64,000 bases of DNA from an uncultured Gammaproteobacteria bacterium (GTDB lineage Bacteria > Pseudomonadota > Gammaproteobacteria > PS1 > Pseudothioglobaceae), in contig CABWZI010000005.1 of the NCBI GenBank assembly GCA_902509905.1, positions 1-64,000 of the forward strand, given 5' to 3'. The notes under the pieces were generated by a model. It was not told the origin of the DNA. It ran no database searches and saw only the letters and a list, made by a program, of their open reading frames with translations. Numbering within the stretch: position 1 is the first letter of the stretch; each line of letters starts with the position of its first letter. The position numbers were made by a program, and so were the translations under genes. Of this stretch, positions 1 through 8,298 are shown piece after piece.

Positions 1-437
1 TCTTTTTCAATTTCAATTTCTGCCATACGAGCAGCAATCTCAGCGTCTCTGGCTAACTTAGATTGATAAGCAGCAGTTGATTTTGCTGCAGCAGCACGCT
101 CTTCCTCAAGTTTTTGTTGAAAGGCTTCGAGTGCAGCTTGTCTAGCCATCTCAGCCTCAATCTCAGCCATCATTTCTTGAGCAGCTAATTCAGCTTCAAG
201 TTGCGCTTCAAAAGCGGCGAGTTCATTTTCAACTTTTTGTTCTGCAAGTGCAGCTTCCATTTCTGCTTTAAACGCATCAATTTCTGCTTTCGCTTGTTCT
301 TCAGCAAGCTGGGCTTCAAATGCAGCTAATTCTTCATCAAGGTTTTCATAATAGACCTGATCCCTGTCATCGCCACCTGCATAGACATTAAGTGTCAAAA
401 ACAGAAGCGCTAAAAATTTTATTGATTTATTAATCAC
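1..437 (-). CDS. Secreted coiled-coil protein, 3' end outside the window
   Basis: The frame is open from a GTG at 437 to the window edge, giving 145 codons with no stop. AGGGGA lies just upstream of the GTG, which supports that start. The first 20 residues form a signal peptide: charged INKSIK, a hydrophobic core, then VYA before GGDD. The rest is almost wholly Ala, Glu, Gln, Lys and Leu in heptad-like spacing with repeated blocks such as AAFEAQLEAE, predicting a long periplasmic helix or coiled coil. I do not recognise a family. Similar Ala/Glu-rich stretches occur in TolA, TonB-like and surface proteins, but no diagnostic domain is visible in this fragment. It is divergent from cmoB. Confidence 0.7.
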   Translation of the reverse strand, partial: MINKSIKFLALLFLTLNVYAGGDDRDQVYYENLDEELAAFEAQLAEEQAKAEIDAFKAEMEAALAEQKVENELAAFEAQLEAELAAQEMMAEIEAEMARQAALEAFQQKLEEERAAAAKSTAAYQSKLARDAEIAARMAEIEIEK

Positions 438-525
438 GTTAATCCCCTAAAAGAGTTAAAAGTAACATATATATGTATCTACACTTTATTTTATACTAGA
501 TATATTTTGCTGAAAGATCTAATTC

Positions 526-1491
526 ATGAAATTATTTGAAGATAAGTTTGAGTCATTTTTTAGTGATACAGAACTCCAAAAATTCAAGGAAGAGTGCCTA
601 CGAAAAAGCCTTATGGCGTTCAACATTAAGAATGGCAATGTCCCTAAATGGACTGATGCATTAAACAAGTTAAATGCTACCAAAAAGGGCGAATTAGGTC
701 TAAATGATCCATATATATCAATCAAAAATATTGACTCCTCTTCAGAAAATATTGAAACGAATTTGAAGCAATTATTACCCTGGCGAAAAGGTCCATTTAT
801 TCTCAATAATTTAAAATTAGAGAGCGAGTGGGTTGGAGACTTAAAATGGCAACGTATCAAAAACAAGATTAAACCGCTCAAAAATAAACGGGTTCTTGAT
901 GTAGGTGCTGGAAACGGATATTTCACAATTAGGATGGCCCTTGAAGGTGCAAGAAAGGCGCTTGGAGTTGAACCTTTTCTGTTATTCAATTATCAATTTG
1001 CAGCAATCGATACTTTGACTAAAAGCAACTCAAACTCAATGCTGATTCCATTAAGGCTCGAAGAATTACCAAATATGCCTATATTTGAAAGTGTGTTTTC
1101 TATGGGTGTACTCTATCATCAGAGAGATCATTTGGAGCACCTATCTAAGCTAAAAAAAATGATGGCGCCGAACTCAGAACTGATACTTGAAACATTGATA
1201 GTTGATGGTCAAAAAAACTACGCATTAGTTCCTGAAGGAAGGTACGCAAACATGAGGAATGTTCATTGTCTTCCGAGCACTGAGACACTCAAGTCTTGGC
1301 TTTCTGATGTGGGCTTTAGAAGTATAAAGCTCATAGATGTCTCTGTAACAACTCCTGAAGAACAAAGAAAAACCCCATGGATTGGAGATAACCCAGCATC
1401 ACTTGAGGATTTTCTTGATCCTTCTAATCCGTCACTAACAATTGAAGGTTATCCAGCGCCAAAGCGAGCAATACTTACATGCAGTAACTAA
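526..1491 (+). CDS. cmoB: CmoB, tRNA uridine-34 carboxymethyltransferase
   Basis: CmoB transfers a carboxymethyl group from carboxy-SAM to 5-hydroxyuridine-34 of tRNA, producing the wobble base cmo5U. The 321-residue product is close to the usual 323. The SAM-fold glycine loop VLDVGAGNGYFT lies near residues 124-135, followed by the acidic strand ending GVEPF and the family block SVFSMGVLYHQRDHLEHL. The C-terminal GYPAPKRAI is also typical. No cmoA is adjacent; in many gammaproteobacteria cmoA and cmoB are paired, so cmoA is presumably elsewhere. The identification rests on full-length resemblance. Confidence 0.93.
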   Translation: MKLFEDKFESFFSDTELQKFKEECLRKSLMAFNIKNGNVPKWTDALNKLNATKKGELGLNDPYISIKNIDSSSENIETNLKQLLPWRKGPFILNNLKLESEWVGDLKWQRIKNKIKPLKNKRVLDVGAGNGYFTIRMALEGARKALGVEPFLLFNYQFAAIDTLTKSNSNSMLIPLRLEELPNMPIFESVFSMGVLYHQRDHLEHLSKLKKMMAPNSELILETLIVDGQKNYALVPEGRYANMRNVHCLPSTETLKSWLSDVGFRSIKLIDVSVTTPEEQRKTPWIGDNPASLEDFLDPSNPSLTIEGYPAPKRAILTCSN

Positions 1492-1517
1492 TTAATCGAT
1501 GATTTACTCAATAAGCG

Positions 1518-1523
1518 TATAAT
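1518..1523 (+). promoter_or_regulatory. Possible -10 box for the znuA-bioC unit
   Basis: A perfect TATAAT sits 23 bases before the znuA ATG in the 55-base gap after cmoB. I could not find a convincing -35 box or a Zur-type palindrome beside it, so this is a weak promoter call. Confidence 0.35.
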
Positions 1524-1546
1524 TTACCTTCACTTTGAGGCATGCT

Positions 1547-2452
1547 ATGAAATTTCGACTTATACTCGGTTTAATCTTTGTTGTTTTATTTAAAAGTATT
1601 TATGCTCAATCAACACCTCAAGTTGTAGTTAGCATAAAGCCAATTCATAGTATCGTTGAATCTCTGATGGACGGCATTGCCTCTCCTGAACTTCTTCTTA
1701 AATCTAATAATTCAGCGCATACTTTTCATCTCAAGCCCTCTCAGATCAGAATGATTGAAGATGCCGACTTGGTAGTCTCGATTGGTGATCAATTTGAAAT
1801 TGGACTTCGCAAAGCACTTAAAAATTTAAACAGTAAGAATCGAGTTGAAATCATGAGTCTCAATAATCTTGACCTGCATCAATTCAGGGCTGATAAGATC
1901 TATGAGAAAGATCATAAGGAAAATGATCAGGAAACTTCAACTTACGATATGCACTTATGGCTAGATATTAGCAACATGAAAAAAATAGCCCATCATATCT
2001 ATTTATTGTTAGTTGATGTCGATCCAGTCAACACAAACAGATACAATCAAAATCTGCAATTATTAACTTCAAAGCTTGATGCATTGGAAACAGAAATCGA
2101 GGTACAAATGTATCCATTTTCATCAAAAATCTATGCAACCTTCTCAGATACCATTCAATATTTTGAAAAAAAATATCGATTAGGAAGGCCGGTGATAGTA
2201 ACTCCTTATCACGGTGCGAGACTGAGCATCAACAGAACTCTTGCATCAAAAAATACGATGAATGATTTTGAGGTTTCGTGCCTCATTTATGGCACAGAAG
2301 TTAGAAAAAGTCAGATTTCTGTCTTGTCTGAGGGACTCAATCTTAATGTCCATAGAATAGATATTCTTGGACAGGAATTTAGTGCGGGTCCTGAACAGTA
2401 TTTTAATTTAATGAAGAAAATTTCAAATCAGGTTGCCTCATGTCTCAAGTAA
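1547..2452 (+). CDS. znuA: ZnuA-like zinc/manganese ABC substrate-binding protein
   Basis: This is a periplasmic cluster A-I metal-binding protein that delivers Zn (or Mn) to an ABC importer. Starting at ATG 1547, six bases after GAGG, it has 301 residues and a signal peptide cleaved near SIYA-QS. Candidate metal ligands are His58 in SAHTFHLKPSQ, the His of the MHLWLD motif and the His of TPYHGARL, the usual three-His pattern. The His-rich loop of many ZnuA proteins is reduced to a short Asp/Glu/His stretch. No znuB or znuC is adjacent; its 3' end overlaps bioC by 13 bases. An upstream in-frame TTG at 1535 is less likely as start. Confidence 0.82.
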   Translation: MKFRLILGLIFVVLFKSIYAQSTPQVVVSIKPIHSIVESLMDGIASPELLLKSNNSAHTFHLKPSQIRMIEDADLVVSIGDQFEIGLRKALKNLNSKNRVEIMSLNNLDLHQFRADKIYEKDHKENDQETSTYDMHLWLDISNMKKIAHHIYLLLVDVDPVNTNRYNQNLQLLTSKLDALETEIEVQMYPFSSKIYATFSDTIQYFEKKYRLGRPVIVTPYHGARLSINRTLASKNTMNDFEVSCLIYGTEVRKSQISVLSEGLNLNVHRIDILGQEFSAGPEQYFNLMKKISNQVASCLK

Positions 2453-3225
2453 GGAGCAGTTTTAATAAAGCTTCAAGCATCTACAATGAGAATGCATTTC
2501 TTCAAAATGAGATTGCAAAAAGACTTGCTGAGAAACTAAAGGTCATCTCTATTCAGCCAGAAACCATCATAGATCTTGGATCAGGTACAGGCTTTCTTAG
2601 CGAAAAAACCGCTACGATATTTCCTGATGCACAGTTAGTTTGTGTCGATTTTGCACAGCGTTCCTTGAGTATGAATTCCCAAAAACTTAAAGTTTGTGCT
2701 GACTCATGCCAGCTCCCTTTAAAATCAAATAGTGTAGATTTTGTTATTTCAAACCTTATGATGCAATGGTGCAGTGATTTAAAAATACTTTTTGATGAGT
2801 GTCACAGAGTACTTAAACCTCAAGGTTTAATATTATTTACAACGTTTGGCCCTGAAACACTAAAAGAGTTGAAGAGGAGTTGGTCAGTGGTTGATAGCAG
2901 TCCTCATGTAAATGAATTTATTGATATGCATGATATTGGTGACCAGATGATTCAGTCAGGCTTTCAGAGCCCCATCATGGAGATGGAAAAGCTAACTCTG
3001 ACCTATGAAAAAGTTCTAGACTTGATGAGGGATCTTAAAGGGATAGGTGCTCAGAGTGTTGAAAATAGATCAAAGTCGCTGACTGGAAAAACTAAATTTA
3101 AGAAGATGTTAGAGATGTACGAAAGCTATCGTGAGAACGGAAAAATTCCTGCGACTTATGAGGTTATCTATGGGCATGCTTGGAAAAACGACGTTAAGTT
3201 TGAAGCCATTTCATTGGAGAATTAA
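2440..3225 (+). CDS. bioC: BioC, malonyl-ACP O-methyltransferase
   Basis: BioC methylates malonyl-ACP with SAM so that fatty acid synthesis can build the pimeloyl moiety of biotin. The 261-residue protein starts SQVRSSFNKASSIYNENA, the usual BioC N-terminus. It carries the SAM loop IIDLGSGTGFLS near residues 43-54, the SNLMMQWCSDL block and FTTFGPETLKEL, then the MRDLKGIGAQSV stretch characteristic of BioC rather than other methyltransferases. It is translationally coupled to znuA. No other biotin genes are in the window, so this is a dispersed bio gene. Confidence 0.88.
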   Translation: MSQVRSSFNKASSIYNENAFLQNEIAKRLAEKLKVISIQPETIIDLGSGTGFLSEKTATIFPDAQLVCVDFAQRSLSMNSQKLKVCADSCQLPLKSNSVDFVISNLMMQWCSDLKILFDECHRVLKPQGLILFTTFGPETLKELKRSWSVVDSSPHVNEFIDMHDIGDQMIQSGFQSPIMEMEKLTLTYEKVLDLMRDLKGIGAQSVENRSKSLTGKTKFKKMLEMYESYRENGKIPATYEVIYGHAWKNDVKFEAISLEN

Positions 3226-3234
3226 TTAATCCAG

Positions 3235-4074
3235 TTAAGCTATTTCAAGCAAATCTCCAATTCGCAGAACAGCATTGTCACCCAATAAAATTGCATTTTG
3301 ACCAAAAAATGCGCCGTTTTTTTCCTCACTAAACTTTAGCTTAGCAAGTGTTGCCAAGGGCTCTTTAGGGTTTTCAATTAAACCAGTATCTTGATCAATC
3401 GTCGTAATTTTGCATCGCTTGCAAGGCTTTCTCAATCCAAACAGATAACCACTCTTTTCGCATACCAAATTAGATGAGGTCATCATCTCAACATTGGGTA
3501 GTCCTTTAAGCACTATATTAGGTCTGAATCGATTCATAGAAACTTCGAATGAATCATTTTCTGAAAGGCCAGTATTTAGCTTACTGAGAGACTCCCATGA
3601 GGTGATTAGATATGGAAACTGATCAGAGAATGCACTTTCAGCATGAACACCATCTAAATATTTTTTAGGGACTGGTCGCTCGCCTTCTTGGTCAAACCTG
3701 ACAAGTCTTAGCGCACTTCCGCCATATGTTCCAAGAACATCAGTGAGCCATCGAGAGGCATCATCACCCTCATCGAACCCATCACAAAGATCGTCCCAAA
3801 CCATTGCTCTGACTTTATTGCTTCTTGATGAATTAAGTGGAATCTTGAGAACCTTTTGATTGTTTGAGGTAAGAATTAATGAAAGAGAATCTATACCTGT
3901 CTCAATTGTAGTCATTAGCTCTATTTCACGCTGAGATATAAAATTGTATTGATCATCAGTAACCATCCACTCACGGTCAAACTCAAGACCGCGCTTTGCA
4001 GTTTGGGCTTTAGTTAGAGCAATACCCTTAAGAGATTTGACTGGGTAAATATATAGATCAGTAATTTGAGCCAT
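3235..4074 (-). CDS. MOSC domain protein, YcbX/mARC-like
   Basis: Proteins of this type bind molybdenum cofactor through a MOSC domain, and YcbX homologues reduce N-hydroxylated compounds. The 279-residue protein opens with the MOSC N-terminal beta-barrel motif LYIYPVKSLKGI, followed by GLEFDREWMV. The C-terminal MOSC core contains NRFRPNIVLKG and KPCKRCKITTID, whose Cys is the expected cofactor ligand. There is no C-terminal ferredoxin domain, unlike E. coli YcbX (about 369 residues), so an external electron donor is needed. It ends ten bases from the convergent bioC gene. Confidence 0.82.
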   Translation of the reverse strand: MAQITDLYIYPVKSLKGIALTKAQTAKRGLEFDREWMVTDDQYNFISQREIELMTTIETGIDSLSLILTSNNQKVLKIPLNSSRSNKVRAMVWDDLCDGFDEGDDASRWLTDVLGTYGGSALRLVRFDQEGERPVPKKYLDGVHAESAFSDQFPYLITSWESLSKLNTGLSENDSFEVSMNRFRPNIVLKGLPNVEMMTSSNLVCEKSGYLFGLRKPCKRCKITTIDQDTGLIENPKEPLATLAKLKFSEEKNGAFFGQNAILLGDNAVLRIGDLLEIA

Positions 4075-4093
4075 AACTTCCCCTTGAGCCTGA

Positions 4094-4855
4094 TTATTGT
4101 TTTAGTTTGTATCCAGTTCGGAACATCCAAGCTATTATAGCAATACAAATAGCAAGAAATAGAAACACCATGAATAAACTAATACCGACACTCACATCCG
4201 AAACTTCAAAAAAGCTCCACCTAAAACCACTGACAAGATATAGAACGGGATTAAAGAGAGTCACCTTCTGCCACAGGTCTGGGAGCATGCTGATTGAATA
4301 AAAACTTCCGCCGAGGAAAACCAATGGAGTAATAATGAGTAGCGGGATGATTTGAAGTTTCTCAAAGTTATCAGCCCAGAGTCCAATGATAAAACCAAAC
4401 AAGCTAAAAGCGATGCAGGTTAAAACGAGAAAGCCCAGCATCCAGAATGGATGAGCAATATTCAAATCTACAAACAGGTTAGCTGTCGCTAGAATAATTG
4501 TTGCTAGAATCAGAGACTTCGTTGCAGCTGCGCCGACGTAACCTATTAAAGTCTCATAAAAAGACACAGGAGCAGACAAAAGCTCATAGATTGTGCCAGT
4601 AAACTTAGGGAAGAAAATGCCAAACGAGGCATTTGAAATGCTCTGCGTTAAGACTGACAACATGGTTAGACCTGGAACAATAAATAGGCCGTATGATACG
4701 CCTTCAATGTTCTCTATTCTGGATCCAATAGCTGAGCCAAATACCACAAAATAGAGAGCTGTCGATATAACAGGAGATGCGATACTCTGAAAAAGCGTTT
4801 TCCAAAAACGCATCATCTCATTGAAATAGATGACCTTAATTGCTGTTAAATTCAT
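4094..4855 (-). CDS. ABC-2 type transporter permease (YadH-like)
   Basis: This is the membrane half of an ABC exporter. The 253-residue protein has about six hydrophobic segments and matches the ABC-2 family with [20 protein letters not shown] at the N-terminus and the [27 protein letters not shown] signature (split here: [11 protein letters not shown], then FNPVLYLV) near the C-terminus. Its start overlaps the stop of the upstream ATPase gene by four bases, so the two are coupled and form one exporter. The substrate cannot be read from sequence; YadGH-type pairs are poorly characterised. Confidence 0.85.
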   Translation of the reverse strand: MNLTAIKVIYFNEMMRFWKTLFQSIASPVISTALYFVVFGSAIGSRIENIEGVSYGLFIVPGLTMLSVLTQSISNASFGIFFPKFTGTIYELLSAPVSFYETLIGYVGAAATKSLILATIILATANLFVDLNIAHPFWMLGFLVLTCIAFSLFGFIIGLWADNFEKLQIIPLLIITPLVFLGGSFYSISMLPDLWQKVTLFNPVLYLVSGFRWSFFEVSDVSVGISLFMVFLFLAICIAIIAWMFRTGYKLKQ

Positions 4856-5778
4856 GACTCCTCCTTAACAAGGTCAACAAAAATATCCTCCAGTGAGCTT
4901 TGCTCCACCTTCAGATCTTTTAACAATAATCCAGAGTTTGTAATTTTATTAAGGATCTCAGAAACATCCGCCGTCGCATCCTTGACAACATAGGTGTAAG
5001 AAATCTGAGTTCCGGAATCATTCAGCTCGATATTGTATTCTTCTAATGAGCTTGGGATCTGTTTCACTGGCTCTTTTAAATCAATTACAAGTTGTTTCTT
5101 TCCAAGACTCTGCATCAGTTCATCTTTTTTCTCAACCAATAAAAGCTCACCATTACTAATGACGCCAACCCTATCAGCTATTTCTTCAGCCTCTTCAATG
5201 TAGTGAGTTGTTAGAATAATGGTCACTCCTTGATTTCGAAGTTTATTGACGATCTTCCACATGTCTTTTCTGAGCTCGACATCTACTCCAGCTGTTGGCT
5301 CATCCAAAAATAACACTTTGGGTTGGTGAGAAAGAGCCTTAGCAATTAAAACTCTTCTTTTCATCCCTCCAGACAAGGCTCTGATTTCTGAGTCTTTTTT
5401 ATCAAAGAGTGAAAGATCTTTAAGTAGTTGCTCTAGATAAGCATCATCTCTCTTTGCACCAAACAATCCTCTACTAAATCTCACAGTTCCCCAGACGGTA
5501 TCAAAAGCCCCCAAAGTCAACTCTTGAGGAACGAGACCAATCATAGATCTTGTTTTTCGAAAGTCCTTGATAATGTCAAATCCATCAACTGAAACGGACC
5601 CTGATGATGGGGAGATGATTCCACAGATAGTTGAAATTAAAGTGGTTTTTCCAGCACCATTAGGACCTAAGAGCGCAAGAATTTCGCCACGGTTAATCTC
5701 CAGATCTACGGTTTTAAGTGCCTCAAAACCAGATTTATAGGTCTTCGATAAGGCTTTAATTGAAATGATTGAATCCAT
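4852..5778 (-). CDS. ABC exporter ATP-binding protein (YadG-like)
   Basis: This protein powers the adjacent ABC-2 permease. The 308-residue sequence has Walker [11 protein letters not shown] near residues 38-47, signature LSGGMKRR, Walker [13 protein letters not shown] and the switch histidine in [13 protein letters not shown]. The C-terminal extension after about residue 220 is typical of the CcmA/DRA-type exporter group. It is the promoter-proximal gene of a two-gene unit. The 125-base gap before it separates it from the PfkB kinase gene and holds no other gene. Confidence 0.9.
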   Translation of the reverse strand: MDSIISIKALSKTYKSGFEALKTVDLEINRGEILALLGPNGAGKTTLISTICGIISPSSGSVSVDGFDIIKDFRKTRSMIGLVPQELTLGAFDTVWGTVRFSRGLFGAKRDDAYLEQLLKDLSLFDKKDSEIRALSGGMKRRVLIAKALSHQPKVLFLDEPTAGVDVELRKDMWKIVNKLRNQGVTIILTTHYIEEAEEIADRVGVISNGELLLVEKKDELMQSLGKKQLVIDLKEPVKQIPSSLEEYNIELNDSGTQISYTYVVKDATADVSEILNKITNSGLLLKDLKVEQSSLEDIFVDLVKEES

Positions 5779-5903
5779 TATCTGATCTTATTTAATGAAA
5801 TTAAGAAGGTGTAGATTTTACTTACTATATTTTTCTGCAAATAACTATATAGAGTTTAATATTTTTCTTTCAAGTAGTCAGACTAAATATAGCTCTTCAT
5901 TCT

Positions 5904-6827
5904 CTAAAGCTCTTCTTGCCAGGGCGGGTTTGCACCTTTTCTGGTGACCGTAATACTCGCCACTTTGTTAGCAAATGAGAGTGCTGCTTCAAGCTGAGTT
6001 TCAGTTAAAATATTAAGACTATCAATGTCCAATAAGCCCTGCTCATCAAGATTGAGTAGAAAGCCGGCATTAAACGTATCGCCAGCAGCAATCGTATCGA
6101 CAACATTAACCTTTTGACTCTCAGCAAATACCTCACTGCCATTTTTATAGATTACTTTTGATCCCTCAGAGCCTAAAGTCAATATGACAAGCTTTACTCC
6201 ATTGTCAATCCATTCTTTAGTGACCTTATTTAAATCTTGCGCACCATATAGATAGCGATAGTCTTCATCTGAAATTTTAATAATATCAACCTTGTAGGTA
6301 AGCTCAATAAAGCGAGCTATATAGTTCTGTTTGTTTTCAATAAAGTCGGGGCGCACGTTTGAATCAAAATAAATCGGTAAGTATCCTGATACTTGTTCAA
6401 TAAGCCACTGCCAACTCGATCCACAAGGCTCTGCTTGAAGACTGATTCCTCCAACCAGTAATGCCTTTGCCTTCTTTACTCTATTGATAAATGGGTTTAA
6501 GCTCTTTTGATCTAATAGTCGTCCAGCTGAGTGCTCATCAACAAAGGTGTACTCTGCTATTCCATTAACAACGTCTGCATAGGCAAGCGTGGTTGGCCTA
6601 TTGGTCTTAATGACAAAGTCTTCCTTTACTTCAGAATGCCTTAATGTATTCTCTATAAGTTCCCCATAACTGTCATTGGATACGGCGCCAAAATAATAGC
6701 TATCAGCCCCCAACCGGCCAAGTGCAATTGATGAGTTGAAATTACTTCCTCCAACATGAGGAGTATATTCAGGCTCTCCTTTGAAAGAAACCATATCGAT
6801 TAAGGATTCGCCGGCGCAGATAATCAT
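5904..6827 (-). CDS. PfkB-family sugar kinase, fructokinase-like
   Basis: Members phosphorylate sugars or nucleosides with ATP. The 307-residue protein starts MIICAGESLIDM with the first PfkB signature GGSNFNSSIALGRLG near residues 27-41, and ends with the second signature DTIAAGDTFNAGFLLN, whose Asp in AAGD is the catalytic base. Overall order resembles bacterial fructokinases. It follows the amine-type operon on the same strand after a 95-base gap, so it may be a distal member or an independent gene. The substrate is not determined; 2-keto-3-deoxygluconate, ribose and fructose kinases share these motifs. Confidence 0.8.
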   Translation of the reverse strand: MIICAGESLIDMVSFKGEPEYTPHVGGSNFNSSIALGRLGADSYYFGAVSNDSYGELIENTLRHSEVKEDFVIKTNRPTTLAYADVVNGIAEYTFVDEHSAGRLLDQKSLNPFINRVKKAKALLVGGISLQAEPCGSSWQWLIEQVSGYLPIYFDSNVRPDFIENKQNYIARFIELTYKVDIIKISDEDYRYLYGAQDLNKVTKEWIDNGVKLVILTLGSEGSKVIYKNGSEVFAESQKVNVVDTIAAGDTFNAGFLLNLDEQGLLDIDSLNILTETQLEAALSFANKVASITVTRKGANPPWQEEL

Positions 6828-6922
6828 TTAGACTTTAAACTTTTTTACATATTAAATCGTAATTTTACAATACGCTCTCTTACGCATTTAGATATTGAAT
6901 GAGTAATTAGAAAGTTTAAAAA

Positions 6923-7270
6923 CTATAAAAGACGTGAACCATTATCGATAGGTAAATCATTAGTAGCTAGCACCACTGAATTATCGAGACGATAAAATCC
7001 CAGAACCAAGCACTCACTCATAATTGGGCCAACCTGTTTGGGCGCAAAATTTACGACGCCCATAACTTGCTTATCTTGCAGTTGTTCCTTGTTATATAGG
7101 TCTGTAATTTGTGAACTTGATTTTTTTATTCCAATTTCAGAGCCAAAGTCAACATGGAGAATGTAAGCAGGCTTTCTGGCCTCTGGAAAATCCTCAACCT
7201 TAATTATAGTTCCAATTCTTATATCAACTTTTTCAAAATCTTGCCATGTAATGGTCACATCATCTCCCAT
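6923..7270 (-). CDS. CsaA/YgjH-type tRNA-binding domain protein
   Basis: A stand-alone OB-fold domain of about 110 residues related to the C-terminal domain of methionyl-tRNA synthetase and to CsaA, a protein with tRNA-binding and proposed chaperone activity. Family marks are DFEKVDIRIGTI near residues 12-23, HVDFGSEIGIKKSSSQIT and VMGVVNFAPKQVGPIMSE, all in the expected order. The start ATG overlaps the stop of the upstream MetX-like gene by one base, so it is co-translated with the amine-type operon. Its role there is unknown; such small genes are often operon passengers. Confidence 0.85.
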   Translation of the reverse strand: MGDDVTITWQDFEKVDIRIGTIIKVEDFPEARKPAYILHVDFGSEIGIKKSSSQITDLYNKEQLQDKQVMGVVNFAPKQVGPIMSECLVLGFYRLDNSVVLATNDLPIDNGSRLL

Positions 7271-8283
7271 TATTGCTCTCCAAGTAGCTGATTTAATCCA
7301 TTTTCTAATGCTAAAGTAAAGCCTTTATCATTGCCTGGATTGGCAGCGCAATGACCAAATGGTGAATCAAAGGGTCTGAATTCAACATTTGCTATAAAGC
7401 TAGCTTCAATGGCATTATCTTCAGGAGGAAAATATAAATCTTGAGAACACGGCATCAGAATGGTTTTAGCTTTTATTGATTTAAGTGCCATCTCAAAATT
7501 GCCATTATAAATCGGACCAATACTAATGTCACTAGTCTGCCAAGTCCTTAGCTTAGAAATAAGGTTGTTGGCATCCCAATTTGTAGCGTGGTCTTCTTCC
7601 CAATCAACCAATAAATCCTCAAATGACTCAAAACCTAGTGTTTTATAGAGTGAGTCTCGATAGAACGTTTGGGAAAAAGCCCATCCCGCATAAACTCTTG
7701 CAAATGCTTTTAGTCCATCAACAGGAGGTGAGCTATAGTCTCCATTATTCCAGTGTTGGTCTGCGCAAAGTGCCGCCCTTACACCTTCAAGAAATACAAA
7801 GTTGTGTGGTGAAGTTTTTGCAGAGGCGCAGAATGGCAAAATAGAATCAACAAAATCAGGGTACTGGGCAGCCCACTGATAGGCTTGGCAGCCGGCCATT
7901 GACCATCCTGTCACCAGAGCAATTCTCTTGACTCCTAATGCCTCAGTCAGAAGTCGATACTGGCATGCAATATTATCCCAGAGTGAAACATGAGGGAACC
8001 TTGGGCCATCCTGAGGAGACTCAGTATTGCTTGGAGAGGAAGAAATTCCATTACCAAACATATTAATTGAAACAATGAAGTGCCTATCAGGATCTATGGC
8101 TCTTCCAGGACCGAAGAATCCTTCATTTCTTTGATGTGATCCAGTATAAAAGGTAGGCAAGACGACAACATTACTTTTATTGCCATCCAATTTGCCGTAG
8201 GTTTTATAGGCCAAGAACGCAGAACTTAATACCTCTCCAGAGAGAAGAGTTACATCGCCTAGTTCAAATTTATCATAGCCCAT
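7270..8283 (-). CDS. MetX-like alpha/beta-fold acyltransferase or hydrolase
   Basis: The 337-residue protein has the homoserine O-acetyltransferase (MetX) fold: an N-terminal block LAYKTYGKLDGNKSNVVVLP, nucleophile elbow GWSMAG with the catalytic Ser, catalytic Asp in CSQDLYFPP and His in FGHCAANPG. MetX enzymes normally carry GGSMGGMQ at the elbow; here it is GWSMAGCQ, so homoserine as substrate is doubtful and a hydrolase is possible. It follows the GmaS-like gene by 15 bases and overlaps the next gene by one, placing it in the amine operon. No methionine-biosynthesis neighbour is present. Confidence 0.75.
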   Translation of the reverse strand: MGYDKFELGDVTLLSGEVLSSAFLAYKTYGKLDGNKSNVVVLPTFYTGSHQRNEGFFGPGRAIDPDRHFIVSINMFGNGISSSPSNTESPQDGPRFPHVSLWDNIACQYRLLTEALGVKRIALVTGWSMAGCQAYQWAAQYPDFVDSILPFCASAKTSPHNFVFLEGVRAALCADQHWNNGDYSSPPVDGLKAFARVYAGWAFSQTFYRDSLYKTLGFESFEDLLVDWEEDHATNWDANNLISKLRTWQTSDISIGPIYNGNFEMALKSIKAKTILMPCSQDLYFPPEDNAIEASFIANVEFRPFDSPFGHCAANPGNDKGFTLALENGLNQLLGEQ

Positions 8284-8298
8284 TTCAGCAAATTTTTA

